From Lanius collurio (Eukaryota; Chordata; Aves; Passeriformes; Laniidae), in contig JACBWW010000007.1 of the NCBI GenBank assembly GCA_020086605.1, forward strand, positions 17,869,396 through 17,933,395: a stretch of DNA of 64,000 nucleotides, written 5' to 3'. This document shows positions 1 to 10,500 of the stretch, piece after piece; position 1 is the first letter of the stretch, and each line of letters begins with the position of its first letter. The notes under the pieces were generated by a model. It was not told the DNA's origin and did no database searches. It was given only the letters and a program-made list of their open reading frames with translations. The position numbers and the translations under genes are program-made.

Positions 1-239
1 AATAATTATTTTAAGGTACTAGTTCCTGGAACTGGCAAAGTAATCTTTCTTGGATGAAATGTCTTCCATTTCAGGTAGGGGGATTTAGGATAGCACTACA
101 CATGTTGATTTGTTTACTAGACTTATCTAAAAAATAAACCAGACAGAGTTTCCCAGGGTCAGGGTTTTTTAGGTTTGGTGCACAGAAGCTCAAAAAGGCG
201 TATTCAGACAAAGCAGGTTATTATTGACAGTGAAACTGG

Positions 240-834
240 AGCAGCACCAAGCTCAGCAGCAGGGTGCCCAGCAGGATGAAGGCAGCAATCATCCCCCTGT
301 ACCTGGTGCTGCTGAGGCCACACCTCAAATTCTGTGCTCCGTTTTGGGACCCCACGGCAAGAAGGACATTGAGGTGCTGGAGCATGTCCAGAAAAGGGCA
401 GTGGAGATGGTGGAGGGTCTGGAGCACAAATGCTGTGAGGAGTGACTGAGGGAGATGGGAGTATTTAGCCTGGAGAAGAGGAGGTTCAGGGGGAACCTTA
501 TCACTCTCTGCAAGTACCTGAAAGGAAGCAGCAGTGAGCTGGGTGTTGCTCTCTTCTCCCAAGAAACAAGCAATAGGACAAGAGGAAATGGCCTCAAGTT
601 CTTCCAGTGGAGGTTTACATTGGATATTAGGAAAATCATCTCCACTGAAAGGTTGTTCAAGCACTGGAGTAGGCTGCTCAGGGAAGTGGTAGAGTCACTA
701 TCCCTGGAAGTATTTAAAAGATGGACAAATGTGGCACTTGTTGACATGGTTTAGTGGTGGACTTGGCAGTTCTGGTTTAACAGTTGGACTTGACCTTAGA
801 TGTCTTTCCTAACCTAAAAAATTCTATGATTCTG
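240..834 (+). mobile_element. CR1 LINE 3' end, 5'-truncated, young copy (copy A)
   Basis: This is the 3' part of a CR1 non-LTR retrotransposon in sense orientation. It encodes the C-terminus of ORF2, downstream of the reverse transcriptase, followed by a short 3' UTR that ends in the CR1 terminus ATTCTATGATTCTG at 821-834. The protein frame shows family landmarks: RPHL near 318, KKDIEVLE at about 359-382, FSLEKRR at about 464-484, and a final DMV before the ORF2 stop at about 752-754. The last 99 codons (455-751) are open. One in-frame TGA at 443-445 replaces the arginine usually found there, and a frameshift lies just upstream near 340. The copy starts at roughly 240, so it is a dead, severely 5'-truncated insertion. 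The exact 5' edge is uncertain by about 20 bp. It pairs with the inverted copy at 2547-3021. Confidence 0.93.
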
Positions 835-836
835 AG

Positions 837-2546
837 GTCACAGATGGGAGAAAAATCCCAGTAAACACATTGAAATCAGTTACATTAAGTGGCATGAGGT
901 CAGAGTTATACAGCCATCCAAACCCAGGTAGTTTTAAGCTAACTGCAGTATAAGCATAGCCTTAGTGGGGATTTGCTTTGCAGGAATGGTCTCAATCCTT
1001 TTTTCCAGAAGATGTGAGACCAGATGATGCCTAAACTACTGTTGTTCACAGAGACATAAAGATGTTTGTGAGCTCCATGCTCCCATGGAGGCTTTGAAAT
1101 TTTCCTCTTAACATCACTGTCACTAAAGAAGGGAAGGCTGTCAGCAGCTCTTAAAAAGTCCCATTAAAGCAGTTCCCAGTACCTGTTCTACTTCTGTTGC
1201 CCTTATGTCCTAAAGTCAGGATGTTTTATATATATGTGTGTGTATATATATATATATATATACACATATTCAGGTTTATACCCAACAAAAGTACTCTCCT
1301 TGCCTAAGGTTTGGCAAAAGGGCTTAAAAAAAGCTGTTTAAATACAGCAATTTAGGAGAATATCTTGCAAGTTATGTCCCCATTCAAACAGACAGCTACT
1401 TACACAGTGACAACTGTCTCCATTTCCAAAGGCTTCTCTGGATGGGAGGAAGAAGGAAAGAGGGCACCTGGCCAGCTGTCAGAAGCTGTGAGTTCCTGGC
1501 TGTTTGTGTGTCTTTTTGACCTGCTTTGCCTACCACCTGCCCCCAGATTATGCTCTGTGAGTGACAGCAAGGCACACATAGGCAATCACTGCCTTTAAAC
1601 ATGAGATTCACAGTGTGAATTTTAAAACTCTTAGCCTGTGGTCGGTTGCTGTGTCTTTTTTGTGCTTCTGCTCCTTTTTCCCCATCCTTTTCTAGATATG
1701 CTGTTGAAAGTCATTCTTAAAGGAAGTTTGTTACCAGTGACAGCCCAATCTGTGACTCACGACAGTGACTCCAAAGACATGGAATTACTTTTATTTTTTA
1801 AAAAATCCAGATAGGCTTTTCTTTTCGTATATGGGAATAGATAACCCTTGTTATTCATTTGAAATGTATGCAATTCAGCTTAAATGGGGGGGAAGGGAAA
1901 ACAGAAGGAAAAGGATGCATCCTGTTAGAAAATGGAAAATACTGTATTTATCATCTTAAAAAGAACAAAAAGATCTGCAAGTTATGTGGGTTTCTGTGAC
2001 AGTAATTATCCTTCTATTCAAGAATGAGTAATTACATTATTCTGCATGCTAACTTCCCCCCCTCCCCAGTTATGTGGCATGTGCAGGCAGGTGCACACAC
2101 ACATGCAATGTGCTTGTACCCTGAAGAATAAAACCAGGGTGCACTAGAAAAGGTAGTTCTGTTGTTTTCTTGAATAATGGTGATTATGGTACTTCTTTGT
2201 TTATGCTAAACACCACTGGGCAAGAGGAATGCAAGCTCAATTTCCTTATTTCTTGTAAGGAAACTGAGTCCTGCTCTGCCTTGGCACTAGCCAGTGCAAG
2301 GGTTCACTCCCTTTGTCTACAGCAAGAAGATAGTAAGTATTGATTAAGTTAGAAGATAGTTTGTGAAAAGTGTGTTTAAAGAGAGAGCTTTAGGAGTTCA
2401 TTGCAGGATGAATATCTGCTACAAATATTATTTCTGTGTTTGTTCTAATTAAAATGTGAAAAGAAAACATTTAAATGCATGGATATATTCCAAGTATTTT
2501 CCTGGGAACTGTTTTTTCATATTATTCTTCCTGAATAATTCTTACT
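837..2546. other. Unique-looking spacer between inverted CR1 copies
   Basis: AT-rich sequence with no recognisable gene. It contains the TA/TG microsatellite at 1227-1269 and a short CA tract near 2095-2105. Short open frames on both strands around 1365-1611 overlap each other and show no domain. Apart from the microsatellite I see nothing that supports a function. Confidence 0.5.
1227..1269. repeat. Compound (TA)n/(TG)n/(CA) microsatellite, self-complementary
   Basis: The tract runs TATATATATGTGTGTG, then about 20 bases of alternating TA, then ACACATAT. Because TG on the left is matched by CA on the right around a TA core, each strand can fold on itself. Such tracts are usually length-polymorphic. 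Confidence 0.9.
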
Positions 2547-3021
2547 GAATCACAGAATCATTTAGGTTGGAAGAGATATTCAAGATCATCAAGTCCAACG
2601 GTTAAACCAGAACTGCCAAGTCCACCACTAAACCATGTCAACAAGTGCCACATTTGTCCATCTTTTAAATACCTCCAGGGATAGTGACTCCACCACTTCC
2701 CTGAGCAGCCTACTCCACTGCTTGAACAACTTTTCAGTGGAGATGATTTTCCTAATATCCAATGTAAACCTCCACTGGAAGAACTTGAGGCCATTTCCTC
2801 TTGTCCTATTGCTTGTTTCTTGGGAGAAGAGAGCAACACCCAGCTCACTGCTGCTTCCTTTCAGGTACTTGCAGAGAGTGATAAGGTTCCCCCTGAACCT
2901 CCTCTTCTCCAGGCTAAATACTCCCATCTCCCTCAGTCACTCCTCACAGCATTTGTGCTCTAGACCCTCCACCATCTCCACTGCCCTTCTCTGGACACAC
3001 TCCAGCACCTCAATGTCTTTG
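2547..3021 (-). mobile_element. CR1 LINE 3' end, 5'-truncated, young copy (copy B)
   Basis: This is a CR1 3' end on the minus strand. On the plus strand it begins with the reverse-complemented terminus (GAATCACAGAATCA, 2547-2560), reads back through the 3' UTR and the ORF2 C-terminus, and stops matching after CAATGTCTTT at about 3020. The reverse-strand frame 2628-2927 is open for 99 codons and differs from copy A at only two residues (K for R and Q for H). It has the same in-frame TGA just upstream (plus-strand 2937-2939). Over the shared span I count about 10 substitutions in roughly 420 bp against copy A, with none in 2732-2960. Its 5' truncation point differs from copy A, which argues for two separate insertions of one subfamily. 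Confidence 0.93.
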
Positions 3022-3871
3022 AGATGCTCTTGACTTACAGATCACCAATAAACAAGGGCAGGTTCTTATGGATAAGGAAAATGAAAACAGAAAAAGGGGA
3101 AGGAGAATGGAGAAGGAAAAGGGATCTAAAATATTGATCAGTGAATGTAAGCCTTAAAAGAACCTGAGGACTGGTCACAGGAAAAACACAATGCTGGTAC
3201 CAGTCACATACAAGACACTCACCTCATCAAAAGACATTTCTACATTTCTGTGTGCTTACATTTCTGAAGTACCATCTGCAGAAGAACACAAGGTTTTCCT
3301 TTCAGTAAGTACACAGCACATCAAGGCTGAACAATTTGTTAATGTGAATGTTTGAGAGAAGAGCGATTACAGCAATAAAGGTTCTGACACATCAATTAAA
3401 GTGGTTGGGTTAGACTAAAAGAATATTGTAAAACACCCAGGTGCCCAACTTTGTAGACAAAATCCATACGATCGGGGGGGTGAGTGGGACAGTTTTGTGA
3501 TCACATAATCAAGGATTGTGAAGGTGGGAGCATACCTGGGTTAGCATGGGTTTTGTTGCTGCTTTTGTGAATGCAGGTTTAACTGCACACACAGCCCCAG
3601 AAGCCCATGTTCCCGGGGAAACCAGGGACAGAAGCTTTGCTCTTATGCAAGTTTTACCAGTTTTGCTAAGAAAATCTAGTGAGGGTTTTTGGACAGAAAA
3701 ATTGCAGGATTTAGCTGGAATGTGAGGAATCTTTGGGTCCCTAGTTAATTATGATCTGCTTTGTTACACAGAAATAGTGCTAGAGAAAAGAAGACATTTC
3801 TTGTAATAATAAGAGTATGCACTCTTAACATTTTTTAATTTGTATTCTTCCTTCTTAAAAGTAGCTGCTGC
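3022..3871. other. Non-coding sequence, nothing recognised
   Basis: AT-rich single-copy-looking DNA. A purine-rich patch (about 3075-3125) and a G-run near 3474-3480 are the only compositional features. No long open frame or repeat terminus is visible. Confidence 0.4.
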
Positions 3872-3975
3872 GAATAACCCCTATTCTCTCAGCTACTCCT
3901 CATAAGACTTGTTCTCTAGAACCTTCACCATCTTCATTGGTCTTCTTTGAACATGCTCCAGCACCTAAACATGAA
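3872..3975 (-). mobile_element. CR1 LINE fragment, diverged
   Basis: A short stretch of about 100 bp matches the CR1 ORF2 C-terminus in reverse. The plus strand reads CTCAGCTACTCCTCATAAGA, then CTTGTTCTCTAGA, then a stretch corresponding to the usual 'cttctctggacacgctccagcacct' segment. Both ends are lost and it is clearly more diverged than copies A and B. The strand follows from comparison with copy B, which reads the same way. Confidence 0.8.
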
Positions 3976-4574
3976 GTTTACCTTTAACTTGTCTTGCTTT
4001 TTTCACAGGCTGGCTTTGTAAAGCATCTGAATTTTTGCCAGTCTTGGTAGCTACTCGCAGGTTAGAGTTCCCCAAGGAAATTTTGTCTGCTTTTATGGAG
4101 CTATCCTTGCTTTATGCAATGCTCTGCTTCTGAGCAGCCTCTCATTTAATCAGTAATACTCATTTCTCTATCCTTCTTATGATGCACCCACAGCAACACT
4201 CATAAATGTTACTGTGAATGCATCGTAAGTAGGATAGAGACGTGTAAGTGTCCTGGTTTCAGTAGAGCCATGGATGTGACCTCAGGGGCTCACCTTGGTC
4301 CTCCCAAGGCAGAATAATTTACACACTCTAGTTGCTTAGGGAGTTTCACCCAACTGGTTCTTAAGCAACCCTGAAGCTAGAGGTCCCATCTTCCCCTCTG
4401 ACATTCTGTCCAACTGCTTCTCCATTTCTGCTGCTGCTACAGTGTCCTTTGTCATTCCTAATTGGAAGTTTTCTTGCTGCCATTTAATCCATGTTTTCCA
4501 GCCCTCACTGAACACATATCAATAAATATGTGTGGACAAGATGTATCAATAAAAAAATGAGTACTTATGATAGT

Positions 4575-4745
4575 CCTCCACATATTTGAAAAGTTTTGCT
4601 GTATCTTCTCTAGGATAAATCCTATTTCATTAGGAAGTGTGTTTAGACCTCAAACATCCCTATTTTGGGGCAATGTGCAAATAGCCCACTTTTGCCTGTA
4701 GCCAAGGGACCCAGAACCTGACACTGCTCTAGGCAAGTCTTCATC
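4575..4745 (-). mobile_element. Possible ancient CR1 fragment
   Basis: Weak similarity to the same CR1 segment: CTTCTCTAGGATAAAT resembles 'cttctccaggctaaac', and about 100 bp downstream GGGACCCAGAACCTGACACT resembles the 'ggcccagaactgaacacagtactc' block in the expected order. Identity is low and the interval between the matches is poorly alignable. It could be chance resemblance in AT-rich DNA. Confidence 0.4.
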
Positions 4746-4922
4746 AGTCCACCTAACCTACTCACTGTCTTTGGTTACAATGTAAGATGCAACCAGAAGT
4801 ATGTATTCTATCAGTCTTCATAAGTTGTTAAAACCCGGTCGGGCAGCGTTCTTTATCTCTTCCATGACACATCCCTGATAACTCCCTCCAGAGGGTTATC
4901 TTCTGTTAATGGACCATCCAGT

Positions 4923-4927
4923 CTCAC
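4923..4927. repeat. Left target-site duplication CTCAC of solo LTR
   Basis: CTCAC directly precedes the TG that opens the LTR. The identical CTCAC follows the terminal CA at 5334-5338. A 5-bp duplication is typical of ERVL-type and some other retroviral integrases. Confidence 0.75.
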
Positions 4928-4931
4928 TGCA

Positions 4932-4938
4932 TGACTCA
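4932..4938. promoter_or_regulatory. AP-1 consensus site in LTR
   Basis: TGACTCA matches the AP-1 consensus exactly and lies at the 5' end of the U3 region. Many LTRs use such sites as enhancer elements; activity here is not shown by the sequence. Confidence 0.45.
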
Positions 4939-5004
4939 TGAAATTACATCATCCTTTTGTGAGATGCTCCACCCAGGGGGAGGAACCAAGCATTCCTACC
5001 TGGA

Positions 5005-5010
5005 TATAAT
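5005..5010 (+). promoter_or_regulatory. TATA-like box of the solo LTR
   Basis: TATAAT within TGGATATAATC lies about 78 bp into the LTR and about 270 bp before the polyadenylation signal. It fits the U3 promoter but is not a perfect TATAAA. Confidence 0.5.
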
Positions 5011-5277
5011 CTGAGGTTTGGAACACCACAGGCAGCCCTTACCTACTGGGTTCCCAGAGGACAGGAGCTACATAACCACCACTGGACCTTCAGAGGAAGA
5101 CCAGACCCTTCTACAGGATCACCACTTCAACAGAACCACATTTATCACTTCAACAGGGCTGCAGCCACCATTTAATAGGACTGGTACCACCACCCTGCCC
5201 GGCAGGGTATCAGGTTGTATCCTGACTGTCAGTTTAAGCCAGTGTTTCTGTATTATTGCCTTTATCTTAATTTTCCT

Positions 5278-5283
5278 ATTAAA
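5278..5283 (+). terminator. ATTAAA polyadenylation signal of the solo LTR
   Basis: ATTAAA is the commonest variant of the AATAAA signal. It lies about 50 bp before the LTR end, where R/U5 signals are usually found. Confidence 0.55.
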
Positions 5284-5333
5284 TTGTAGTTCTGACTTGG
5301 GATCTCCCTCTAGTTTGCTTCCAAACTAGTACA

Positions 5334-5338
5334 CTCAC
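5334..5338. repeat. Right target-site duplication CTCAC of solo LTR
   Basis: Exact copy of 4923-4927, directly after the terminal CA of the LTR. Confidence 0.75.
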
Positions 5339-6879
5339 CCACTTTGAACCTACATTTTGCTGGCAAAGGCAGTATTCTCAAAACAATGCCCTAAATTTCT
5401 AAAACTCAATCTCAAGAGAAAAATGAAGTCTAGGATAAGGTTTCTACATGTAGATGGGGGGACTTCCCCTCTGTAGATCATCAAAACTGTCTATCTAGCC
5501 TCTGATAAGCCTTTATCCACTGGTCAGGGCTCCTCTTCTCTAAAATAGTCAAGCCACATCCACGTGTGGCAGGTCACTGGGGCCCATATGGTGCCCCTTT
5601 AAACTTTATTATTATTTTTCATGTGTTCCTTCATTCCAGACTTCAGAAATGATGAGAGGGCTGAGCCACAGGCCCCCAGAGCAGTGTTTTTACAGCACAA
5701 ACCCCAGCCTGTGGCAATGTGTGGTGTGAGGCTTTGCAGGGGTGGGTGAAGGAGGCTGGGGCTGTGTTTGGGAACTGGGCAAGTTGCAGCAGTGTCACCC
5801 AGCCTGTCTGCTGTCACCTCTCTCCAGAGGGAGCTGTCCCCTCATGCTGTACCTGGGTACTGTTTCATGCCAAAAAACAGAGTTTAGGAGCATGGTAACA
5901 CAAGCACAGGACCTAGGATTTGTCTGGGGTGTGAGGTCTGCTGACAGCATGGGTGTGCATTGTATTAGGAAAAGGAGGTTCTGTTCGTAGTATTTTCAGA
6001 TATTTACTTGAAAGGACTGCAGGAACAATCTTGTGTCATGGTCATCACAAAAAAAAAAATTCTATCTTAATGTTTAAGCATCTGTCTCAACAGCTTAAAG
6101 TCCACTTCACAGAAAAAGTCATCACAGTCTCCTCTACTCGTTTTCATGGGAGTTTGATTTAACTGTGCCAGAGAAGACAACGGAATAATGAATTGAGATG
6201 ATCAATGAAATTGCTTAAGCAAATGTTTGTTAATGATCTGCATTTAAGCCCCAACTTCATTTAGACCCCAACCCTGCATTTAAACATAACACAAATTTAT
6301 TCAAACATTTGTTTGCCCTAAAAATATTTTTTAATGGCAGGTTTCTTCCCAAGCAGCTATTTGAATTATTAGAGAATTAATCTTTTCTCATATTTTGCAG
6401 AATGATAATGTCGGGGTGTTTTTCATTTTTTATAGTATTTTCTCTTCTACTCAGCTATTGAAGGGACAGAGTATCCTGATGGAACAGGTTACTTATTCCT
6501 AGCCTTGAACATAACTACCAAGAAAATATTAGTTTTAATGGGCAATTTTCAAGTGTCTTGTAACAAATCCCTCAATTCTTTGTCCTTGGTGACTATTTCC
6601 CTTGATCATATTCATTCTGTGATGAGAAAAAGCAAAGTGAAACAAAGAGGGGGGAAAAAAACCCCAAACCAATCCATAAAACAAAAGCCAAGTTTCAAAT
6701 GTATATGCACTGAAATTTGATAAAGTTCTTGGAATATAAAAAGTGCAGGTTTTCTGTAGGTTGTCTCATTACAAACAACAGTACCACAACATGTAAACTC
6801 AGAGATTAAAAAAGAAAATCATATTTTCTGTGTTTTCCCACTGTTGAAAGATGTTTCACTACACTGAAGAAGAGCAGCT
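5339..6879. other. Non-coding sequence, nothing recognised
   Basis: Moderately AT-rich DNA with a poly-A run near 6049-6059. Small overlapping open frames occur (5599-6162 and 6505-6720) but none has a recognisable domain or codon pattern. Confidence 0.4.
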
Positions 6880-7545
6880 GAGTGTCGGTGATCTGGGTCA
6901 GTTTTCATTAACAGCCTAAATGATAGCAGTGCAATTGCATTCAATACATTTGCAAATAAGCAAAAACTTGAGAGGGGATGCTGGCATGCTGGTCCAGGAA
7001 TAGAATTCAAACGTTCCTGGCAAATAGAAGATAAACTGAAAGGGCTGTGTATATAAATAGCAGTACAGCACACGTCATGTCCAGTTCTTCTCTTCTGCTC
7101 TGCATTAGCAAGGCCTTGTATGAAATGCTGTGTCCAGTTTGAAGTGTCATATTTTAGGAAGAGTAATTGGAGGGAGAACAGTGAAAATGGTCAGAGCTCC
7201 AGAAAACAGAGCATCTCAAGCCTGCTTGCACTAGCAGAGTGAATACTGAGGTGTGACATGGCAGGTATTTAAAGTAAATGAAAGGTTGCAAGAGGGATGG
7301 ACTAAACTGTTCTTATCTAAGCTGAATGGGAGAGAAACCACAGACTTATACTGCATCAAATACAAATTCAGGTCAGACACAGAAAAAAACCTGCAAACTC
7401 TGGAAGCAGAAATACTGCAATAACACTGGGAGACTTCATTATTATTGGAGGTATGAAAAACATGTTAGACTGACATCCGTTAAAAAGGAATTGGGATGCT
7501 TGAGCTTCCTTGTGCATAGAGGACAGGGATATAACTGGGATTTCA
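6880..7545 (+). mobile_element. Ancient CR1 LINE 3' portion
   Basis: A heavily decayed CR1 copy in sense orientation. The order of motifs follows CR1 ORF2. It begins with a remnant of the catalytic region (FINSLND, then FNTFANKQKLERG in place of the usual FIND-LD...FADDTKL) at about 6900-6980. Next comes the conserved 'ctgtgtccagtttgaagtgtca' segment at about 7127-7150 and the stretch encoding the Q-RGN-KM-like block at about 7160-7200. A 'ggaggtatgaaaaacatgttagac' segment follows at about 7447-7472 and a degraded 3' terminus at about 7500-7545. Identity is low and no frame is maintained. The catalytic FADD is lost (FANK). It is far older than copies A and B and belongs to a different subfamily. 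Edges are approximate. Confidence 0.7.
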
Positions 7546-10500
7546 GCAGTCTGTGGTTTTATGACTGTATAAATAGTCCATAAAGATAAGGAAATCAACA
7601 CCAGAGTAGAAGGTAGATCAAATCATTTTGTCTCTGCAAGAAAAAACATGCTTTCTTTCTTCCTCCTGCCCCCCAAAAGGCCTTGGTAACTGGAGTATAT
7701 GAAAGATCTCTCCGAACTTGCAAATGAAAGCAGCTTTTGTGCTGCTTTCATAGACACTATGTGATGGTGCAAATGTATTTCTGAGTTTCCATGTAAAACC
7801 ATACAGGATAAAAATAAAATTACATTATATCTGGATCCATGAAAGCTGTGGGTGGGTGGGAGGGCTGCTGCCAAAGCTGTGATTTTAAGCCTCCTGAATT
7901 GGGGAGAAATTGCTGCTCCTCAGTGAGATTGATTCCATGACTGCTCAGCTTGATAAGCTCAGCAGAAGATCGTCAGGAAAAAAAAAATCCTAAAACCTGT
8001 GGGGATTTTTTGTTTGAACAAAAGCCCCTGTTACAAAACTGTAGTACTGCTTGTTATTAGCTTTTGCTGTTTGACACAAATGCTACCCATTAGCTGATAG
8101 CATTAGTGATTATTTATTATTTCAGCCTCTAGTTAACAAATATAATGATAAATTTCTGCTGAAAATACCACTGTATTTGGCAATGGATACTTTTTTAAAC
8201 TTGTTTTATGTCTTCTACAGAGACACATAAATACAATTCAGCAATAGAAAGGTTTTTCTGTATGGTTGGGGTAGAAAAAAGGGTTGTGTACATTTACTTC
8301 ATAGTTTGAGAATTCAAGGACACAGAGCAGCTTTTGGAATTTGCATCTTGGCTTTAAAGGGAACTGGGAAAGCTACACCAGGCTTCGCTGTGTTTTTCCT
8401 GTAGATCTCCATTCCCGTTGCCATCTCTCCTCCCTCTGTTTAGACAGGCTTTGAAACTCCTTACGGACCTGATAGAGCATTGCTTTAGGAGTTTCCCCAT
8501 AACCAAGTCCTGTCACATGAGGATACTGCTAAGAGAAGAAAAAGCCCTGACAAGTTCTAGCAATGCCAAATTACATTCAGTTCTTGTATTTTCACTTGGC
8601 ATGGTAACACTTCCAAAGAGCAATTGCTTCACAATCAGAACTTCTGCAGCCTGTTCATTTCTTTTCTCTCACTTAGCTGTTCAGAGACCATCAGACACCA
8701 GGCAAGCCAATAAATGTCCATCTGAGCAATTATGTAGCTTAAACATGAAGTGAGACAAAGTATTTTTTTCCTGCATGTACAATTTAAAGGGGAAAACCTG
8801 ATGGTATCACTAGAAATAATTTGTTTGCATAGCAACTCTTTTCTCGTTAATGAGCTTCAGGTATTAATTCAATTAAAAGTTCTGATTTTTAAAAAAACTC
8901 CTCCTAAAATAGTCCCTCTGTCATGACAGACATGGGCCACAGTTCTCTTAAACAAAACTCAGTATTTGCACCATGATTTATGTGACATTTTCAGCAAGCG
9001 ACTCAAGAATATGCTAGCTGTTCCCAGGTTGCTTGGACTTAAATTTACACTAAAAGCTGTATTTATAAATAAGGACCTTGTGCCTGCATTATTGGAAATA
9101 GAAGAAAATCTGGTTTTAGACTCATCACTGGAAGAAACACAACTATGCATAGGGATTTCAATGGCTCTTCTATTAAGGATTGCTGGCAACATCATTTAAA
9201 ATGCTTTTAATAAAGGTATTGAGAGGTTTATAGCCCTTCCCTCTCATAAGCATTTAAAGAAAATAAATTCCTTTACACAGCACAGCAGATGTGCAAAAAG
9301 ATGATTGATGCTTAATATCCGTGCTGATAGCCATGTTGTCCACAGGGAAATCCTGAGTAAGAGGGATTTCTGAATCTGAGCACTGAGGGAGAAGGAAACT
9401 TGATTTGCTAAGAAATTTGTTTTGATGGGATACTTGTTAAAGAGGTCAAAACCAGCTGTCTCTGGTTAATATGTCCTGCAGTGAATTGCAGAAATCTTCA
9501 GGCTTCATCCTGCAATGTGGAAATAAATAATGTATATAAAGTTTATATTGTTTGGAGTTTCAGATTAATTGCTGTCCTTAACAGGACAATGACTTTCAAT
9601 TACTTTTATCCCAGTAAACTCCAGGTGTTCAGCAAAGGGGGCCATGCTGCTGAGTCACAAAGACTGTAACTCATATCTGCTGTCTTTAGATATCCACAGA
9701 ATAAATGTCTGTGTGCACTCATCTCCCTGGCTGCCTTTATATCAGTTGGAAGAGAATTTGACCATATTTTTGGCATCTGCTTTAAGATGGCACAAATCAC
9801 ACCTTCAAAATGTCTCTTTCTCCTTTCTGATTACACAAGCAGCCAGTCATGGCTAGCTTAGGGACAGACACTTAACTATCAAATCTATTCGGTTAGGACA
9901 GATGAATCCCTAACAAAAGTGCAAATATACACGGTATGCCTGGACACACATCCCTTATGTTGTGGTCCTCTGCTGATGCCAAATGACATCTGTCTGGGCA
10001 GTGCCATGGAGCACTCCTGAGTGCATGTCTGCCTTTCCCCAGGAAGTTGGACAAGAGGGAGGGAGGAGGGAGGGAGGAGAGGAGGTGGCTGCTGCCAAGC
10101 TTTCATCCCAGTATGGTGCGGCAAAGTGGCTGCAGAAGCCATCAAGACCAAGAACTGACACGTATTCTGGGGTCCCACAGTGTAGAAATAGCCCATGTGC
10201 CTGCTATGAAACAGCTGTAGTTCCACACACAAGACACCCTTTGGGCACTAGACTAGGACGGGTCAGCTGGTGGCCTCACTCCCTCCTTATGTGATGCTTG
10301 TCATAGAAAAAAGAAGTCAAAGACACCAAGGCTGAAAATAAGAGCTTTCTTCTGTTTTATTTTTCAGTTATAGGAAATTATTGCACAGCAAGGGAGGCAG
10401 TGTTAAAGCAAAACCTCTGCCTAAAGGCCCAAGTGTCTTCTTTGGCTGCAGAGCTTCACTGCTTTGACGCCAGCAGTCTGGCACTGCACAAAGCATTGCT

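Larger units (their letters stand above)
4928..5333 (+). mobile_element. Solo LTR of an endogenous retrovirus-like element (406 bp)
   Basis: The block starts TGCATGACTCATG, ends AAACTAGTACA, and is flanked by perfect 5-bp repeats CTCAC (4923-4927 and 5334-5338). Promoter-like and polyadenylation-like signals are spaced as expected for U3-R-U5: TATAAT at 5005-5010 and ATTAAA at 5278-5283 on the plus strand. A consensus AP-1 site TGACTCA sits at 4932-4938. No internal gag, pol or env sequence adjoins it, so this is a solo LTR left by recombination between the two LTRs of a provirus. The 5-bp duplication favours an ERVL-like family. Its wording resembles songbird LTRs I recall, but I cannot name the family with certainty. 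The open frame 5018-5329 lies wholly inside the LTR and is not taken as a gene. Confidence 0.82.

Noticed and set aside
221..747. Minus-strand frames of 147 and 140 codons
   Set aside because: They are antisense to the CR1 copy at 240-834. CR1 antisense strands are commonly open and do not indicate a gene.
4249..4262. TGTCCTGGTTTCAG, resembling the start of some songbird LTRs
   Set aside because: Similarity ends after about 14 bases and no LTR body, polyadenylation signal or closing CA with target duplication follows.
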